This document shows, in pieces, positions 9,901 through 17,355 of a stretch of DNA of 64,000 nucleotides. How positions within the stretch are numbered: the stretch's first letter is position 1; each line of letters starts with the position of its first letter. This DNA is from Paenibacillus graminis (GTDB lineage: Bacteria > Bacillota > Bacilli > Paenibacillales > Paenibacillaceae): assembly GCF_000758705.1 (NCBI RefSeq), contig NZ_CP009287.1, forward strand, positions 1,984,001 to 2,048,000. Direction: 5' to 3'. The position numbers were made by a program, and so were the translations under genes. The notes under the pieces were generated by a model, which saw only the letters and a list, made by a program, of their open reading frames with translations, searched no databases and was not told the origin of the DNA.

Positions 9901-11455
9901 ATTTACGGTGCCGACGAAGGAAGTGGCCGGTCTGCTGCTCGATAAGAGCAGCGTCAACATGGTGATGAATGAGCAGCAGCAGCTGCAGGTCCAGTTCGAC
10001 CCGTCAGACGCCGAGAATCATGCCGTTGTCTGGCAGTCGAGCCATCCGGAGGTAGCTTCTGTCGATGGGAACGGAACAGTCACGGCTCTGGGGACAGGAG
10101 AGGCTGTGGTTACCGTTGCCTCGGTCGCCAACCCGTCCGCTTCAGCCTCAGCCCGGGTCGTGGTTTCGAATATTCTTCACTTCACCGATTACGATTCAGG
10201 AGCTAACGGATGGCCGATAGATCCGAACCGCAGCATTGTGACGGTGAACGGAAACAAAATGTACAAAATTCTGAAGGGGGCATCGGCGCTTCATCCGAAG
10301 CTTTTCACGGACTACGAGCTGACTTTCAAGCTGAAAACACCTGCGGAAATGCCGGAAGCGGGTACATTATATGTGTATGACCGTACCGCCTCCGGCAATT
10401 CAGGCAAGATCGCATACAAGAAATTGGCGGACGGCACGTCGCAGTGGATTCTTTACAGTCCGACTTGGACAGTGCTTCAGACCAAGAATATAGCAGCTGC
10501 GGATTTGCAGCCGGATACGGAATACAACATCCGTGTTCTGGCCGAGGGTTCGAGCATCCGCGTATATGTGAACGGTGAACTGAGATTGGATGGTATAGAT
10601 TCTGCCCATAACCCGTCCGTAACGGTGGGCTTTTATGTAGGCGGTTTCAGCGCTATGTGGTTTGACGACGTCAAGTTTACTAGGATTGACCGGACCGCTC
10701 CCGTAACCACGGCAGCCATGAATCCGGCACTTCCTGACGGATCGGATGGCTGGTATGCACATCCGGTGACAATAGAGCTGAAAGCTTCAGATACGGATTC
10801 CGGTGTGACTAACACCGTATATAGCGTTAATGGTGGTGCAGATTGGCTGTCATACCAGGGGCCGCTGACCATCAGCCAGGACGGCCGGTATGCGCTGCAG
10901 TACCGCTCGGTTGACTCCGCCGGAAATAAGGGGGACATTCAGACCTTGAGCTTCAAGCTGGATAGCAGTGCCCCTGAACTATCCGTTGCGGAGCCGGCCG
11001 CGAGAGCTTATGCAGGCACGGAAACCCTGACATTATCGTGGACCGCCGCCGATGGCATGTCCGGGGTGGCTGACGGCAAGACCTCTGCGCTGCTGGATGG
11101 TGAAGCCGTAGAGCAGGGGGCTTCAGTTCCACTGTACACGCTGGATCTTGGCAGCCACACGTTCGCCGTGTCCGCCAGCGATGGCGCGGGGAATACGCAG
11201 GAGCGCACAGTAACGTTCTCGACCTATGCCGATATTAACTCGCTGAAAGCGCTGGTCAGCCTGTTCAGGGAGAAATCGTGGATAGACAATCACGGCATTG
11301 CGAACAGTCTGAGCACGAAACTGGACCACGGGCAAGTGGAAGCCTTCCTTCACCAGGTGCAGGCCCAAAGCGGCAAGCATATCCAGGCTGAAGCCGCTTC
11401 CTATCTCCTGCGGGATGCGCACGATATTCTGGGAAGGGTTGGCACGCAGAGCTAG
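6929..11455 (+). CDS. Large secreted right-handed beta-helix carbohydrate enzyme with Big2, LamG-like and FIMAH domains
   Basis: A 1508-residue exported protein with a clear signal peptide (about residues 1-26). The region from VYYVSENGSDSNPGTKDKPF (near 35) to about 720 is a parallel beta-helix of the kind found in GH141-like and polysaccharide lyase-like enzymes, with repeated N-x-I/F-x-x rungs. Then come a Big2 domain (about 725-800), a concanavalin-like domain (about 815-980), a second Big2 (about 983-1070), a second concanavalin-like domain (about 1075-1250), two OmpL47/Ig-like segments (about 1250-1430) and a C-terminal FIMAH domain (about 1432-1508). The two Big2/concanavalin pairs are internal duplications of each other. 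AAGGAGG precedes the ATG. It is the last gene of the sugar uptake locus and probably generates its substrate. The exact cleavage activity is not determined. Confidence 0.8.
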   Translation: MKRRTFIVLSIIALIVGCFPAASIQAEESHPSQAVYYVSENGSDSNPGTKDKPFLTLEKARDAIRQLKQGAGLPDGGVTVYLRGGIYNRSGSFLLEEQDSGTAGKPVTYKAYPGESVRLSGGRQLQKGWFTPVTDPSVLNRIISTDARSKVLQADLKGHGITDYGVMSRHGYYKANDVSQTPPMELYIEGEGMTLARWPNKGTVQMGDIIDPGPTRKDPDLQTRGGTFKYTYERPALWTQADDIWLDGIFGYSWEWSYNKIASIDTQNKSITLAYGEMSGIFKNWYPDFHFAQNLLEEIDMPGEYYIDRSKGKLYFMPTAAFQAANPEITVSMLKTPLISTLNTSFVTFEDLILENGRDSGAVIIGGDSVRLVHCEIRNFTEGGVRINTQSRWLYNDFAKGTGVNHAIVSTHIHHVGGTGVILNGGDRLTLAPGNNVVENSHIHDFAYYHKAYNPAVILTGAGNRISHNEIHDAPHPGILIFGNDQVVEYNNIYDVCKTFSDLGAIYMNLGAAPQERGSVIRGNYFHNIGEGKAGVQGVYPDNFTMGMTIEKNIFYRMGNSAILNNGGAHIRTKNNLFIDAKVPYEYSDMYLGDGPEQQINKNYMQPWHALFEKYNNFAGMPHLTKYPELANFFTENRYYPDTNTFQNNVIYNPTKTRGPNLNENGAYDKLKLVQYANNWVTDRDPGFVNLAGGDLNLKANAEVFQQIPGFQTVPFSEMGIIGKAGPYLAPDVIPVKGVVLYEDAITLGIGKSYNLYSAVLPWNATNNKLQYTSSDPSVVKVDADGKLKGVNLGNAVITAVSADNPLLKDEVQVTVEVGDGIMDETTFENGRNSWPMDANRTIVETDGGNHMYKLLKGATTLNENDFSNYELTFKLKTPPAIPESATLYVFDRLNPGGSGGRIGYKKLADGTSSWILYNAAWGTVKQNTLATQDLLPDTVYNMKIIVKGHEISVYLDGKLKLKGTDPTANPSGKVGFYAGGFDYLLFDDIKFTVPTKEVAGLLLDKSSVNMVMNEQQQLQVQFDPSDAENHAVVWQSSHPEVASVDGNGTVTALGTGEAVVTVASVANPSASASARVVVSNILHFTDYDSGANGWPIDPNRSIVTVNGNKMYKILKGASALHPKLFTDYELTFKLKTPAEMPEAGTLYVYDRTASGNSGKIAYKKLADGTSQWILYSPTWTVLQTKNIAAADLQPDTEYNIRVLAEGSSIRVYVNGELRLDGIDSAHNPSVTVGFYVGGFSAMWFDDVKFTRIDRTAPVTTAAMNPALPDGSDGWYAHPVTIELKASDTDSGVTNTVYSVNGGADWLSYQGPLTISQDGRYALQYRSVDSAGNKGDIQTLSFKLDSSAPELSVAEPAARAYAGTETLTLSWTAADGMSGVADGKTSALLDGEAVEQGASVPLYTLDLGSHTFAVSASDGAGNTQERTVTFSTYADINSLKALVSLFREKSWIDNHGIANSLSTKLDHGQVEAFLHQVQAQSGKHIQAEAASYLLRDAHDILGRVGTQS

Positions 11456-11500
11456 GTTGATGATCCGATCTGCCGGGTGAATTGAATTAGGAACAAACAC

Positions 11501-11538
11501 AACGGCTGCGCCGTCCTTTATTGGACTGCGCAGCCGTT
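11501..11538. terminator. Bidirectional terminator-like hairpin
   Basis: Arms 11501-11516 and 11523-11538 pair at 15 of 16 positions around a TTTATT loop, between the plus-strand beta-helix gene and the minus-strand VOC remnant. The stem sequence is nearly the same as the hairpin at 728-763. Confidence 0.6.
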
Positions 11539-11563
11539 GTTCCCGTGAATGAAGTACAACTCG

Positions 11564-11710
11564 TTATTTCTCCCAAAGCCCGACCAGCCGGTCTTCAGGA
11601 TCTTCAATTCAAATAAACTTTCCAAATTCACTAACCTTATTGTTCTTTGCAAGAGGTACACCTGTTTGTTCAAGATGCTTAATAGTTTCATCTAAGTTAT
11701 CCACTTGGGA
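11564..11710 (-). pseudogene. VOC/glyoxalase-family gene remnant with in-frame stop
   Basis: The minus strand encodes the last 45 or so residues of a VOC-fold protein: VDNLDETIKHLEQTGVPLAK, then EFGKFI, a TGA stop at 11609-11611 where the family usually has Trp or Phe, then IEDPEDRLVGLWEK and a natural TAA at 11564. The first half of the protein is missing. A point stop plus loss of the 5' part makes this a decayed gene rather than a working one. The family call rests on the typical 'EDPDGN...LWE' C-terminal pattern. Confidence 0.7.
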
Positions 11711-11747
11711 ATTTTCTATTGATTTCTAGGCCCAACCATTAGATATC

Positions 11748-12740
11748 TTAATTCATTTCATTAAATCGTTCAACTGCCTTGCTTAGAAGATAATTGAAAT
11801 TCTCGGGTGTACCATCTGTAGTGTTCAGGAACTGGCCGTTCAGGTCAGAATCAGACACAGGTTCCTTCTTATTGATGCGTTCAATGATTTTTGAAGCAGC
11901 CGCTTTTGCCTCAGTGGCTGAATTAACATAGCTCTCGATACTGAAGCTGTTAATCCCTTCTTTTTGAATTCGTTCCTTGTCTTTTAAGATCGTCATGAGC
12001 ACACTCAGATCTGCGGTCATGATGTCGTATTTGGCTTTAAACTTCGTCATGTCAAGCTGCAGCACGTTGCTGGCGGTGATTCCCTGTTCATCCATTTCAA
12101 TGGCCGTAGCCTCGGCATCTATCATGAACTTCAAGGCATTATACCTGATCTGCTGGTCTGCATCCTTCAGTTTTTGCAGTTCAGCCAGACGCTGCTCATT
12201 ACCCAATTTTTGCAAAGCCGTGAAGTATTGGTTGGCGACAGTCTCGTAAGCGAGATTGGCACTTACCAGCTTGGTATGCAGCTGTTTTCCTTTTGCGAAA
12301 TCATCATCCACGTAGCCTCTTGTATCATAGTAGGCTTTCATATCGTCCAGGACAGACAACAAATCTTTGAGGACCGGTGCCAGTTTGATCACTAGGGGGT
12401 CTGCGTTCGCAAAAGCAGGTTGGCTTGCGGTATAGCCGTTCGCTTTATCAACAACTTCCCGCTCAGTTTCAGCAACGCCGAGCATGATGAAGCTGAAGTT
12501 CTCCTCGATTACAGGCTGTGTATCAACTCCGAACTTCTCAAAATAATGAACTAGAACCTCATTGATTCTACCTGTCATCAAGTTGTTCAGCCTGACATAC
12601 GCATTGTATTTTTCGATTTCTTTGCTCTCGCCGGACGTAACGCCTGCAGGTGCTTGACCCACGGTGGATGTATTGGCAGAACAAGCGGACAACATTGCAC
12701 CTAACATGATAATGGCAATAACGAATGATAGCTTTCTCAA
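11748..12740 (-). CDS. DUF3829 (YiiG-like) lipoprotein
   Basis: A 330-residue lipoprotein. TTG at 12740 is taken as start because GGAGG precedes it by 9 bases and it leads straight into a signal peptide with lipobox LSAC (Cys20). The mature protein is mostly helical and resembles E. coli YiiG: shared features are the KYNAYVRL opening, an acidic 'YVDDDFAKGKQLH' segment mid-protein, and a following RLAELQKL helix. YiiG has no established function. It stands alone, with no obvious partner gene. The family match is from remembered motif similarity and is fairly convincing; function is unknown. Confidence 0.7.
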   Translation of the reverse strand: MRKLSFVIAIIMLGAMLSACSANTSTVGQAPAGVTSGESKEIEKYNAYVRLNNLMTGRINEVLVHYFEKFGVDTQPVIEENFSFIMLGVAETEREVVDKANGYTASQPAFANADPLVIKLAPVLKDLLSVLDDMKAYYDTRGYVDDDFAKGKQLHTKLVSANLAYETVANQYFTALQKLGNEQRLAELQKLKDADQQIRYNALKFMIDAEATAIEMDEQGITASNVLQLDMTKFKAKYDIMTADLSVLMTILKDKERIQKEGINSFSIESYVNSATEAKAAASKIIERINKKEPVSDSDLNGQFLNTTDGTPENFNYLLSKAVERFNEMN

Positions 12741-12960
12741 AATAGTGATTCCTCCGGCTGAGTAATTTAACGGGTCGCATATCAATGCTGATTGTGAAAA
12801 ACATCTATTCAATTTTAAAGTTATTTGGTGAATAGGTCTTGAGACTTGAGTAGCAAAATTCTAAAAAACTTCTTGATTTTGAGTCAAAAGCATCTTTTTC
12901 GCCTAATTCTGTTGTACAGGGCGCTACAGATTCATTTTTTTTCGCTGATTTAGGGATCAT

Positions 12961-12984
12961 CTGCTGTATAAATTGCAATTGAAT
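12961..12984. repeat. Short dispersed repeat, copy 1
   Basis: The minus-strand sequence TTCAATTGCAATTTATACAG (with following CAG) recurs at 40302-40324 with 21 of 23 bases the same. Both copies lie just outside the end or start of genes in intergenic DNA. The spacer 12741-13122 otherwise holds an unsupported 51-codon frame, a long palindrome and a 15-bp duplication. Confidence 0.45.
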
Positions 12985-13031
12985 GCTGCTAGCCCAGTCT
13001 GAGCTATGCGGAAGATCATAGCATCCTCTAC

Positions 13032-13073
13032 ACCAACAGAGCCTTGGACGAAGTTGTCCAAGGCTCTGTTGGT
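13032..13073. terminator. Perfect 18-bp palindromic hairpin
   Basis: Arms 13032-13049 (ACCAACAGAGCCTTGGAC) and 13056-13073 are exactly complementary around a 6-nt loop GAAGTT. It sits 50 bases downstream of the minus-strand lyase gene, where it would strongly stop or stabilise the transcript, although no U-tract follows. Next to it, 13074-13103 holds a 15-bp unit (CTGTCTCAGCAGCGT) repeated twice. Confidence 0.55.
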
Positions 13074-13122
13074 CTGTCTCAGCAGCGTCTGTCTCAGCAG
13101 CATATGGCAATGCTGCATCTGG

Positions 13123-14091
13123 CTAGCTGTGTGTGAACTGCAGCTCGGGAAAAATCCAGGCGTATGACTGATAATACCCGCTGCTGCTATTTTTGTTGCC
13201 AGTAATCGGGCGATAGGGAGAGACAAAGCGCTCATATTCGGGTTCCCTGTAAACGTTGAACATGGCTTCGTACAAATCCAGCGGCCACGTATCGGAAGCA
13301 AGCGGTGCCGGGAATTTCTGACCGTTGTCATACGGCCATTCCTCTATGCGCCCATCGGCATAATAAAAGAAGGTATCGAGTGCCTTCTTGACGCTTTTTC
13401 CGCCGGGAGAGGTCCAGTGAAACAAATTCTCGCCGGTAGTGTCATCGACTAGCTTGATGGCAGCCGTAAGGGGAGCAAGGGAGAAATAATGATACCAGAT
13501 TGCATTGTTTCCTCTTGTTGTTTCTTCCGGAATGAGTCCGGAAGTTTCAAGAGAGCTGTCAATATGTTCCTTGAGATAGGCGACTTCTTCCGCAAAACGG
13601 GCTTGGTCGTCCATCAGGCGGAACAAGGATAATTGGGCATACAAGCTCCAGCTCCACCAGTTGTTCCGGAGCGGAATGCGGTCCCACCCGGGCAGGCATA
13701 CCCCGGTCATCCAGGCAATGAACTGGTCCTTGTTCTCCTTGCGCCAGCCGGAATAGCTGTGGAGCAGCTCAGCCGCCCGGATCAGTCCTGTTCCCAGATA
13801 GGCGGAGACCAGCGGGCCGTCATCGCCGGTCAGCACCTTGTTGATGGCTGCCCAGCCATCAATCAATTCAAGTGCCTTATCCGCATAGGCGGTCCTGCCG
13901 GTGTGGCGGTAAGCCAACGCCGCTGTGTACGCCGCCTGGGCATCCTCCTCCATCAGCCGCTTGGCTGCCTGATGGCCGGCCATATCGAAGTAAAAGCCCG
14001 GAATATGCCATGTGGAAACGGCGTGGCAGCTAACCGACATGCTGTCATTTGCAACTTGCAGCAGCTGTTGTAATGCAGCCTGGCTGTTCAT
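13123..14091 (-). CDS. Alginate-lyase-fold polysaccharide lyase (PF05426-like)
   Basis: A 322-residue protein with no signal peptide, so probably cytoplasmic. It has the all-helical (alpha/alpha barrel) pattern of alginate-lyase family proteins: MAGHQAAKRLMEEDAQAA near residue 37, a central NNWWSWSLYAQL motif near 143 in which the Asn-Asn-Trp-Trp run lines the active cleft, and a conserved NAIWYHYFSLAPL segment near 215. It probably cleaves uronic-acid containing oligosaccharides by beta-elimination. The upstream GH88 gene, 55 bases away on the same strand, would take the unsaturated product. The family call is good; the exact substrate (glucuronan, alginate or other) is not. Confidence 0.72.
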   Translation of the reverse strand: MNSQAALQQLLQVANDSMSVSCHAVSTWHIPGFYFDMAGHQAAKRLMEEDAQAAYTAALAYRHTGRTAYADKALELIDGWAAINKVLTGDDGPLVSAYLGTGLIRAAELLHSYSGWRKENKDQFIAWMTGVCLPGWDRIPLRNNWWSWSLYAQLSLFRLMDDQARFAEEVAYLKEHIDSSLETSGLIPEETTRGNNAIWYHYFSLAPLTAAIKLVDDTTGENLFHWTSPGGKSVKKALDTFFYYADGRIEEWPYDNGQKFPAPLASDTWPLDLYEAMFNVYREPEYERFVSPYRPITGNKNSSSGYYQSYAWIFPELQFTHS

Positions 14092-14146
14092 AAGTGTGCA
14101 TCTATCCTTTCGGTTTCAGGCTCAAAATCATTGCTTTTCGAAATCA

Positions 14147-15277
14147 TTACCGTTCATACCAATAGCCCGGCACTCCGCGCTCCAGCCGCATTAAGGCTTC
14201 CAGATAGAAATAATCTCCCCAGATCACATAATCATCAGGCGAAATATCAAGCCGGACGGCATAGGAACCCCGGTTCAGCAGTCCTTGTGCATCCGGCTCA
14301 CCCTTCGTGGAGTAGTTGGCGGCAAGGGAGGCAACGATTCTCCGGGCTGATTGTGCCAGCCATTCCCGGTCAGCGTCATGCTCTGGAAGCAGGGCAACCA
14401 GCTCCAGCATGCCCGACGCGGCGATGGCTGCAGCGGAGCTGTCCCGTTTGGTCTCCGGAATCTGCGGCACATCGAAATCCCAGAACACAACACCATCCTC
14501 GGGGAGACGGTCCGCAAAATAGCGGGCGAGCCGCTTGGAGGTTTCCAGCAGCTCGGGCTGCCGCATATACCGGTAGGCCAGCGCGAAACCGTAAATGCCC
14601 CAGGCTTGGCCTCTGGTCCAGGTTGATCCGTCCCGGCTCCCTTGGTGGGTGCCCCCGCGGATCGAGTCCCCGGTTATCGGATCAAAGTAAAAGGTATGGT
14701 ACGTGGAGTCATCTCCGCGGACCAGAAATCGGCGGCTCATGGCCGTCTGCTGCTCGGCGGCCTGACGGTAGGCCTCCCGGCCGGTCTGCTGGTAAGCCCA
14801 ATGCAGCAAAGGCAGATTCATCAGGCAATCGATGATAATGCGCCCGCCGTTCTCGGGATCATCCTTGGGTCCCCACGCCTGGAGAATTCCCGGAATGTCG
14901 CGCCATCTTTCCAGCAGAATATCCGCAGCCTGCAAGGCAGCGGACCGGGAGCTTTCGTCCCGTTCCAGAATCCAATGGGCTTTGATGGAGAGAGAATAGA
15001 GAAATCCGATGTCATGATGCTCCAGGCCCGTCCGGTGCTCAAGACGCTCCCGGAAGTTGTCCAATGTTGTCATAGCGGCAGTCCGAAACCGGGGGTCCTT
15101 GGAATATTCATAGGACAGCCAGAGCAGCCCGGTCCAGAAGCCCTCGGTCCAATCATTACCCGGAGTTAGCCGGTAGATCCGGTTTCCTTGGGTGCTTGTA
15201 ACGGGGAACTTGTCTCCAAACCGCCCAATATTGTTTGAAATTACGCGCAAGGCGTCTTCGATAGCTTGTGCCCACAT
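14147..15277 (-). CDS. Unsaturated glucuronyl hydrolase, GH88
   Basis: A 376-residue cytoplasmic enzyme that removes the 4,5-unsaturated uronic acid left at the end of oligosaccharides by polysaccharide lyases, by hydrating its double bond. The two catalytic Asp of the family are visible: Asp89 in HHDIGF and Asp150 in RIIIDCLMN, the same spacing as Asp88/Asp149 of the Bacillus sp. GL1 enzyme. The second ATG (15277) is preferred because GGAGG lies 8 bases before it; an ATG at 15292 overlaps that site. It pairs with the lyase gene downstream and is divergent from an AraC regulator. Confidence 0.92.
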   Translation of the reverse strand: MWAQAIEDALRVISNNIGRFGDKFPVTSTQGNRIYRLTPGNDWTEGFWTGLLWLSYEYSKDPRFRTAAMTTLDNFRERLEHRTGLEHHDIGFLYSLSIKAHWILERDESSRSAALQAADILLERWRDIPGILQAWGPKDDPENGGRIIIDCLMNLPLLHWAYQQTGREAYRQAAEQQTAMSRRFLVRGDDSTYHTFYFDPITGDSIRGGTHQGSRDGSTWTRGQAWGIYGFALAYRYMRQPELLETSKRLARYFADRLPEDGVVFWDFDVPQIPETKRDSSAAAIAASGMLELVALLPEHDADREWLAQSARRIVASLAANYSTKGEPDAQGLLNRGSYAVRLDISPDDYVIWGDYFYLEALMRLERGVPGYWYER

Positions 15278-15321
15278 AGCGGTATCCTCCATTTCGCGTT
15301 ATCATGCTGCCTTTATTATAT

Positions 15322-15344
15322 AACCGGACGAATGATTGCCGGTT
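15322..15344. promoter_or_regulatory. Inverted repeat in divergent promoter region
   Basis: AACCGG and CCGGTT are separated by 11 bases, midway between the GH88 gene and the AraC regulator gene. This is a plausible operator for the regulator, but no other evidence supports it. Confidence 0.3.
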
Positions 15345-15394
15345 GTGCTAAAATGTAACCAAATTGCGATTATAGCAACGGGGAGGCGTTGGCG

Positions 15395-16270
15395 TTGGCG
15401 TCACATATAGAACATGTGGATCCGGGCCACAGCAGCTTTTTTCTGGCTTTCCGGGATGAGCTGCAGGAGGATCACTTTCATAAATTTCATGCGCATCAGG
15501 GTCTGGAATTGTTATTTATCCATGAAGGGCAAGGGATCGTCGAGGTGGAGGGCCGCACCTATGAATTGCAAGGAGGAGCGTTGTTTTGCTTCCAGCCATA
15601 CCAGCTGCACAAGGTGGAAATTCCCGCCCCAAGGGATGTCCGCTATGTCCGGACGAATCTGACCTTTGAGCCCCGGTATCTGGAGCCGTTTCTGGCTCCA
15701 TACCCCAAGCTTGAGGCGTTTCTCCGCTTTTTATCCAGGGGGGCGCTGCCTTCGCCCAGATTTGCTGTTGATGACAGCCGGCTGATGGGAGCGGTGGAGA
15801 GTCATGTTCAGGCCGTACTTGAACCGAGTGAGGGGCAGGAGGAGGCCCGTATCCTGTTCCTGATATCCTTGCTGCGGTATCTTCAACTGGCGGTCATTTC
15901 CGGCGAGGAGCTGCTGCCGGAAGGCTGGTCCGTTAAAACAACGGCCCACATCGAATCGGTTATGGATTGGATCGAAGACCATTTCAGGCAACCCTTCAGT
16001 CTGGAGCTGCTGGCCGGGGAACTGCATCTGTCCTCCTACTATGTATCCCATCTGTTCAAACAGTACACCGGGGTATCGCTCATGGATTATGTCACGGCCA
16101 GAAGAATCCGTGAAGCCTGCGTGCTGCTGGGGAATTCCGGGCAATCCGTACAGAGAATCGCCCGCGAGATCGGAGGGCTAAGCGCCCCCTATTTTTGCAA
16201 GCTGTTCAAGAAACACAAAGGCATGACGCCTCTGGACTACCGCTCGGCACTTCACCATTCGGCCAAATAG
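15395..16270 (+). CDS. AraC-family transcriptional regulator with cupin sensor domain
   Basis: A 291-residue regulator. The N-terminal half is a cupin-type ligand pocket (HFHKFHAHQGLELLFIHEGQ, about residues 28-47), the C-terminal third a double helix-turn-helix (about 190-288, including FSLELLAGELHLSSYYVSHL). TTG at 15395 is preferred, 8 bases after GGGAGG; a TTG two codons upstream is too close to it. It is divergent from the GH88/lyase pair and is its likely activator. Confidence 0.85.
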   Translation: MASHIEHVDPGHSSFFLAFRDELQEDHFHKFHAHQGLELLFIHEGQGIVEVEGRTYELQGGALFCFQPYQLHKVEIPAPRDVRYVRTNLTFEPRYLEPFLAPYPKLEAFLRFLSRGALPSPRFAVDDSRLMGAVESHVQAVLEPSEGQEEARILFLISLLRYLQLAVISGEELLPEGWSVKTTAHIESVMDWIEDHFRQPFSLELLAGELHLSSYYVSHLFKQYTGVSLMDYVTARRIREACVLLGNSGQSVQRIAREIGGLSAPYFCKLFKKHKGMTPLDYRSALHHSAK

Positions 16271-16282
16271 GGGCGGGTTTCT

Positions 16283-16310
16283 GCAACGCCGGAATATGAG
16301 GAGGCGTTGC
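16283..16310. terminator. Bidirectional hairpin between convergent AraC genes
   Basis: GCAACGCC and GGCGTTGC form a perfect 8-bp stem with a 12-base loop in the 54-base gap between two convergent regulator genes. Confidence 0.5.
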
Positions 16311-16324
16311 CAACTCCTTGCCCT

Positions 16325-17194
16325 CTAAGCTTTCCCGTTCCTAATCTGGCGGTACCTCCCGGGTGTGACTCCAGTTTGTTTACGAAACAGCCGTATGAAG
16401 TAATTGTCATTCTCAATGCCGACTTGCCGGCCTACTTCCGAGACGGAAAGTTCCATGTTCTCCAGCAATGATTTGGCCTTTTTGATTTGCAGATCATGCA
16501 GATATTGGAGCGGACTCATTCCCGTATACGTTTTGAGGCACCGGGCGAGATAGTCGAACCGGAAATGAAGCGTCTGCTCCATGTGCCTGGCGTCGAAGGG
16601 ACGGGTCAGATGCTGCTGAAGGTAGGCGATCGTTTGATCGCAGAGCTGTCTTGCGCGGGAGGCATATTGCATTTTTGCCGCAGCCTGCAGTTGGACCAGA
16701 AGACCGGCCAACTGCGTCTGCAGCGGTAAGGAGCTTGCCGGAGACAAGGCCTGATGAAGCTCCACCATCCGCTCCAGGAACGGAAGAACATCGGGGATAT
16801 GCAGACTGGTGAATTTCGGAATATACATCACCTGCTGCTGCGGGGCAGTATCGAGATTTGTCCCTTTGACATAGGGAAAGGACCAGGGGATTTTTCCGCT
16901 GTCCATCGTCCGGACCGGTGCCGGATGGACAAAATGAATCCAATAAATTTCCGTGATTTCTTCACAAGGACGATGCCCGGCATGCCTGCGGCCCGGTTCG
17001 AGTACCAGCATGGAGCCTTCCTTGATTTCGTAGGGTATCCCTTCTTCCGTCATATACAAGGTGCCCTTTAAGACAAACAGCATGTCATATACATCGAACG
17101 AACGGGTTTCGTGCTTTTGCCCCGGCGGCCAAAAGGCGTGGCCGATGGTCACCAGCTGCGGCAGCGGGGGAATGGCAAGCTCCAGGCAATTCAT
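16325..17194 (-). CDS. AraC-family transcriptional regulator with cupin sensor domain
   Basis: A 289-residue regulator: N-terminal cupin (about residues 1-120, ending near VLEPGRRHAGHRP), then a C-terminal double helix-turn-helix (about 180-285, including VSEVGRQVGIENDNYFIRLF). GAAAGGAG precedes the ATG. It is divergent from the GHL6-type glycosidase gene at 17356, which with the serine hydrolase behind it is the likely target. Confidence 0.85.
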   Translation of the reverse strand: MNCLELAIPPLPQLVTIGHAFWPPGQKHETRSFDVYDMLFVLKGTLYMTEEGIPYEIKEGSMLVLEPGRRHAGHRPCEEITEIYWIHFVHPAPVRTMDSGKIPWSFPYVKGTNLDTAPQQQVMYIPKFTSLHIPDVLPFLERMVELHQALSPASSLPLQTQLAGLLVQLQAAAKMQYASRARQLCDQTIAYLQQHLTRPFDARHMEQTLHFRFDYLARCLKTYTGMSPLQYLHDLQIKKAKSLLENMELSVSEVGRQVGIENDNYFIRLFRKQTGVTPGRYRQIRNGKA

Positions 17195-17355
17195 TGCAGG
17201 GTGCTCCTTTCAGAACCTGTTATCAACGGTTTCATTGTAGCATGGTGAACTTTGATAAGGTAGAAAATGTGCTATTATAAGTCGATTCAGGACCTGTCAG
17301 ACCCCGGTGGAAGTCATTATACTGAAGGTATAAGATCCGGAAAGGAAGGGAAAGC

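Noticed and set aside
12805..12960. 51-codon minus-strand frame upstream of the DUF3829 lipoprotein gene
   Set aside because: No ribosome binding site, starts at the edge of a dispersed repeat and shows no recognisable motif.
17220..17240. CcpA-like sequence upstream of the AraC gene at 17194
   Set aside because: It matches only about 11 of 14 consensus positions and lacks the central CG-flank symmetry.
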